DNA of 64,000 nucleotides from Adhaeribacter arboris (GTDB lineage Bacteria; Bacteroidota; Bacteroidia; Cytophagales; Hymenobacteraceae): the NCBI RefSeq assembly GCF_003023845.1, contig NZ_PYFT01000001.1:1364001-1428000 (forward strand). The letters are read 5' to 3'. Both the position numbers and the translations under genes were made by a program. Positions 62,675 to 64,000 of the stretch are shown in pieces. Position 1 is the stretch's first letter. The number at the start of each line of letters is the position of its first letter. The notes under the pieces were generated by a model that did not search any database, had not been told where the DNA came from, and saw only the letters and a program-made list of their open reading frames with translations.

Positions 62675-62896
62675 AACTTCTCTTATTCTATTATTTCCTT
62701 CTGAAAAACTTTATTTATCTGTAACCCTCTTTGCAAGGTAAGTCCGATACATTCTGTTAAAAGCTTTATTTCTTAACCCTTTTACCAGAAGAGCCACCTT
62801 ATTCTTTATTATTATTATGCGTTGTTTTGGGGAGTCGGTTCCCGTCTCCAGGCTGCGGAGCTATCTTGTTTGACAAGTACCCTGTTTGCCGCAAAG

Positions 62897-63070
62897 GCCG
62901 GCGGGCCCCGTCGGAACACTCGGGCGGGCTGCTTTTCCTTTGCTCCTTGCGTCGCAATGGCTTGCGCCATCGGAAAACCAGCCCGCCGGCGGGCCCCGTC
63001 GGAACACTCGGGCGGGCTGCTTTTCCTTTGCTCCTTGCGTCGCAATGGCTTGCGCCATCGGAAAACCAGC
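62897..63070. repeat. GC-rich 86-bp tandem duplication
   Basis: An 86-base unit is present twice, at 62897-62982 and 62985-63070, with identical sequence and a 2-base spacer. The unit begins GCCGGCGGGCCCCGTCGGAA and ends CATCGGAAAACCAGC. It is far richer in GC than its surroundings. All six frames here are open for parts of its length, but these come from the repeat and are not genes. It may be an interspersed genomic repeat. Confidence 0.9.
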
Positions 63071-63361
63071 AGGCCCTCGCTGTCCCGACTGCTGTCTATT
63101 ATTCTTAGCTACGGCTTACCAGATTTTAACAGATTTATATTTACTTATTCTTGTAATCTGCTACTTCTAGTGATACATACATTTTTATTTTTTCCCGATA
63201 GTAATTTGTTAGTTTACAAAAACAGCATTTTTAAAACCAAAATAGAGCAACTAATTTTTATTCTGATAGTAAGAAGCCTGAAGTGACTAAAATCTATCTT
63301 TGGGCGGGGAAAGCAGTTTTGGGGTAAAATCCAGTTTCGCTGGCATAAAGCCCCGAGATAA
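63071..63361. other. Leader of the terminal MFS gene
   Basis: 291 bases. TATCTTTG (63295-63302) matches the Bacteroidota -7 element exactly, 60 bases before the ATG at 63362, but no -33 element is clear. Nothing else is seen. Confidence 0.35.
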
Positions 63362-64000
63362 ATGAAAACACAACAATTAAGGATTAACAGCAAGAATAGC
63401 AGGGTAAGCAAAGAAATGGTACAAGCGGTAGAAACAGAACCGATACAGAATTCAGTAATTGAAGAAACTTCCAAAAAATTCCAAATAGATCAAAAAGTTA
63501 AGCAGCGACTATTTCTCAGCTTATTTTTCTTTCTTTCGGGATTTAATTTTGCCAGTTGGGCTTCCCGGATTCCGACGATTAAAGCCGCGCTGGGTTTGAA
63601 CGAAGCCGAATTAGGTTCCGTTCTCCTGACCATGCCCATTAGTTCCATGATTGGGTTGCCCCTTTCGGGTTGGTTGGTTTCCCGCTACGATACGCGCGTT
63701 CCCTTAACTTTGGCTTTTCTCTTAAATGCCGTGAGTCTTTCGCTAATTGGTCTGGCTCATTCTACCTTTAATTTGGTGATTGCGCTGTTTTTGTTTTCGT
63801 TGAGTACGCGCATTTTTAACATTGCCATGAATACCCAAGCCATCACCTTGCAAAAGCTTTTCGACCGCAAAATAAACGGGTCTTTTCATGGGCTTTGGAG
63901 TACCGGTGGCATTGTGGGGGTGGGCGTAACTACTTTCATTATTTCCCAGGGTATTTCCATTACCCCTCACCTGGTAACCGTTGCCGTAATTACCATTTTA
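63362..64000 (+). CDS. MFS transporter, 3' end off window
   Basis: The frame opens at ATG 63362 and stays open to the window end (213 codons). After a hydrophilic N-terminus of about 50 residues come transmembrane helices beginning FLSLFFFLSGFNFASWASRI, and the text SRIPTIKAALGLNEAELG and GLWSTGGIVGVG are typical of the YbjJ/FucP-like MFS group. A shorter start at the internal MVQAVETEP is possible. The substrate is unknown. Confidence 0.8.
   Translation, partial: MKTQQLRINSKNSRVSKEMVQAVETEPIQNSVIEETSKKFQIDQKVKQRLFLSLFFFLSGFNFASWASRIPTIKAALGLNEAELGSVLLTMPISSMIGLPLSGWLVSRYDTRVPLTLAFLLNAVSLSLIGLAHSTFNLVIALFLFSLSTRIFNIAMNTQAITLQKLFDRKINGSFHGLWSTGGIVGVGVTTFIISQGISITPHLVTVAVITIL

Noticed and set aside
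62815-63286. Overlapping open frames in several phases over the GC-rich repeat
   Set aside because: They arise from the tandem 86-bp unit, which lacks stops in many frames; the peptides look artificial.
1-64000. CRISPR arrays, tRNA or rRNA genes, intact insertion sequences
   Set aside because: No regularly spaced repeats, no recognisable RNA gene sequence and no transposase-like protein were seen by reading; a covariance-model search was not possible.

Overview
The window looks like a chromosome segment of a Bacteroidota bacterium, most likely of the Cytophagales (a Hymenobacteraceae or Adhaeribacter-like organism). This is inferred from gene families: TPR and propeller-type hybrid sensor kinases, a PafA-type phosphatase, a carboxypeptidase-regulatory TonB receptor, DUF3667, and an alpha-E/ATP-grasp/transglutaminase cluster. 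Starts lack Shine-Dalgarno sequences and intergenic DNA is AT-rich. No rRNA, tRNA, CRISPR array or intact insertion sequence was recognised.

Layout. 1-1182: truncated secreted M6 metalloprotease (-). 1565-2410: methyltransferase (-). 2867-4100: ECF sigma factor with a one-TM partner (+). 4441-5134: frameshifted DUF3667 gene (-). 5231-10284: divergent pair of a secreted TPR-CHAT protease and a secreted HExxH-TPR protein. 10717-15597: prkA-yeaH-spoVR operon (-), bracketed by two decayed 3' ends of histidine kinase genes. 16516-28434: a long + strand signalling run of three histidine kinases, a receiver, a receiver-adenylate cyclase, an NTT/MFS-like transporter with a HEAT-like tail, and a cyclic-nucleotide-binding protein. 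A frameshifted HD-domain gene and a truncated cyclic-nucleotide-binding fragment follow.

29438-35620: housekeeping and hydrolase genes (Nif3-like, metallo-beta-lactamase fold, MidA-type methyltransferase, LEA14-like, tautomerase). 35634-39223: transglutaminase, alpha-E and ATP-grasp operon (-). 39776-44961: small protein, sugar isomerase-like protein, M28 peptidase, MFS. 45519-46691: DUF5009-type acyltransferase (-). 47027-52163: ECF sigma factor and cupin anti-sigma, then a TonB-dependent receptor behind two iron-box-like palindromes and a PepSY membrane protein. 52960-53325: decayed FecA-like receptor. 53742-58204: PafA-like phosphatase, small membrane protein, SDR, kinase remnant and orphan NarL-type regulator. 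58662-60427: divergent EamA exporter and CGNR regulator around a symmetric operator-like region. 60780-62674: FAD oxidase and an unknown protein. 62897-63070: GC-rich 86-bp tandem repeat. 63362-64000: start of an MFS gene.

The most coherent unusual unit is 16.5-29.3 kb, where phosphorelay input appears wired to cAMP synthesis and a cAMP-binding protein. Its kinases share a nearly identical ATPase segment, and related fragments lie scattered around the neighbouring prkA operon, which suggests active recombination among kinase 3' ends.
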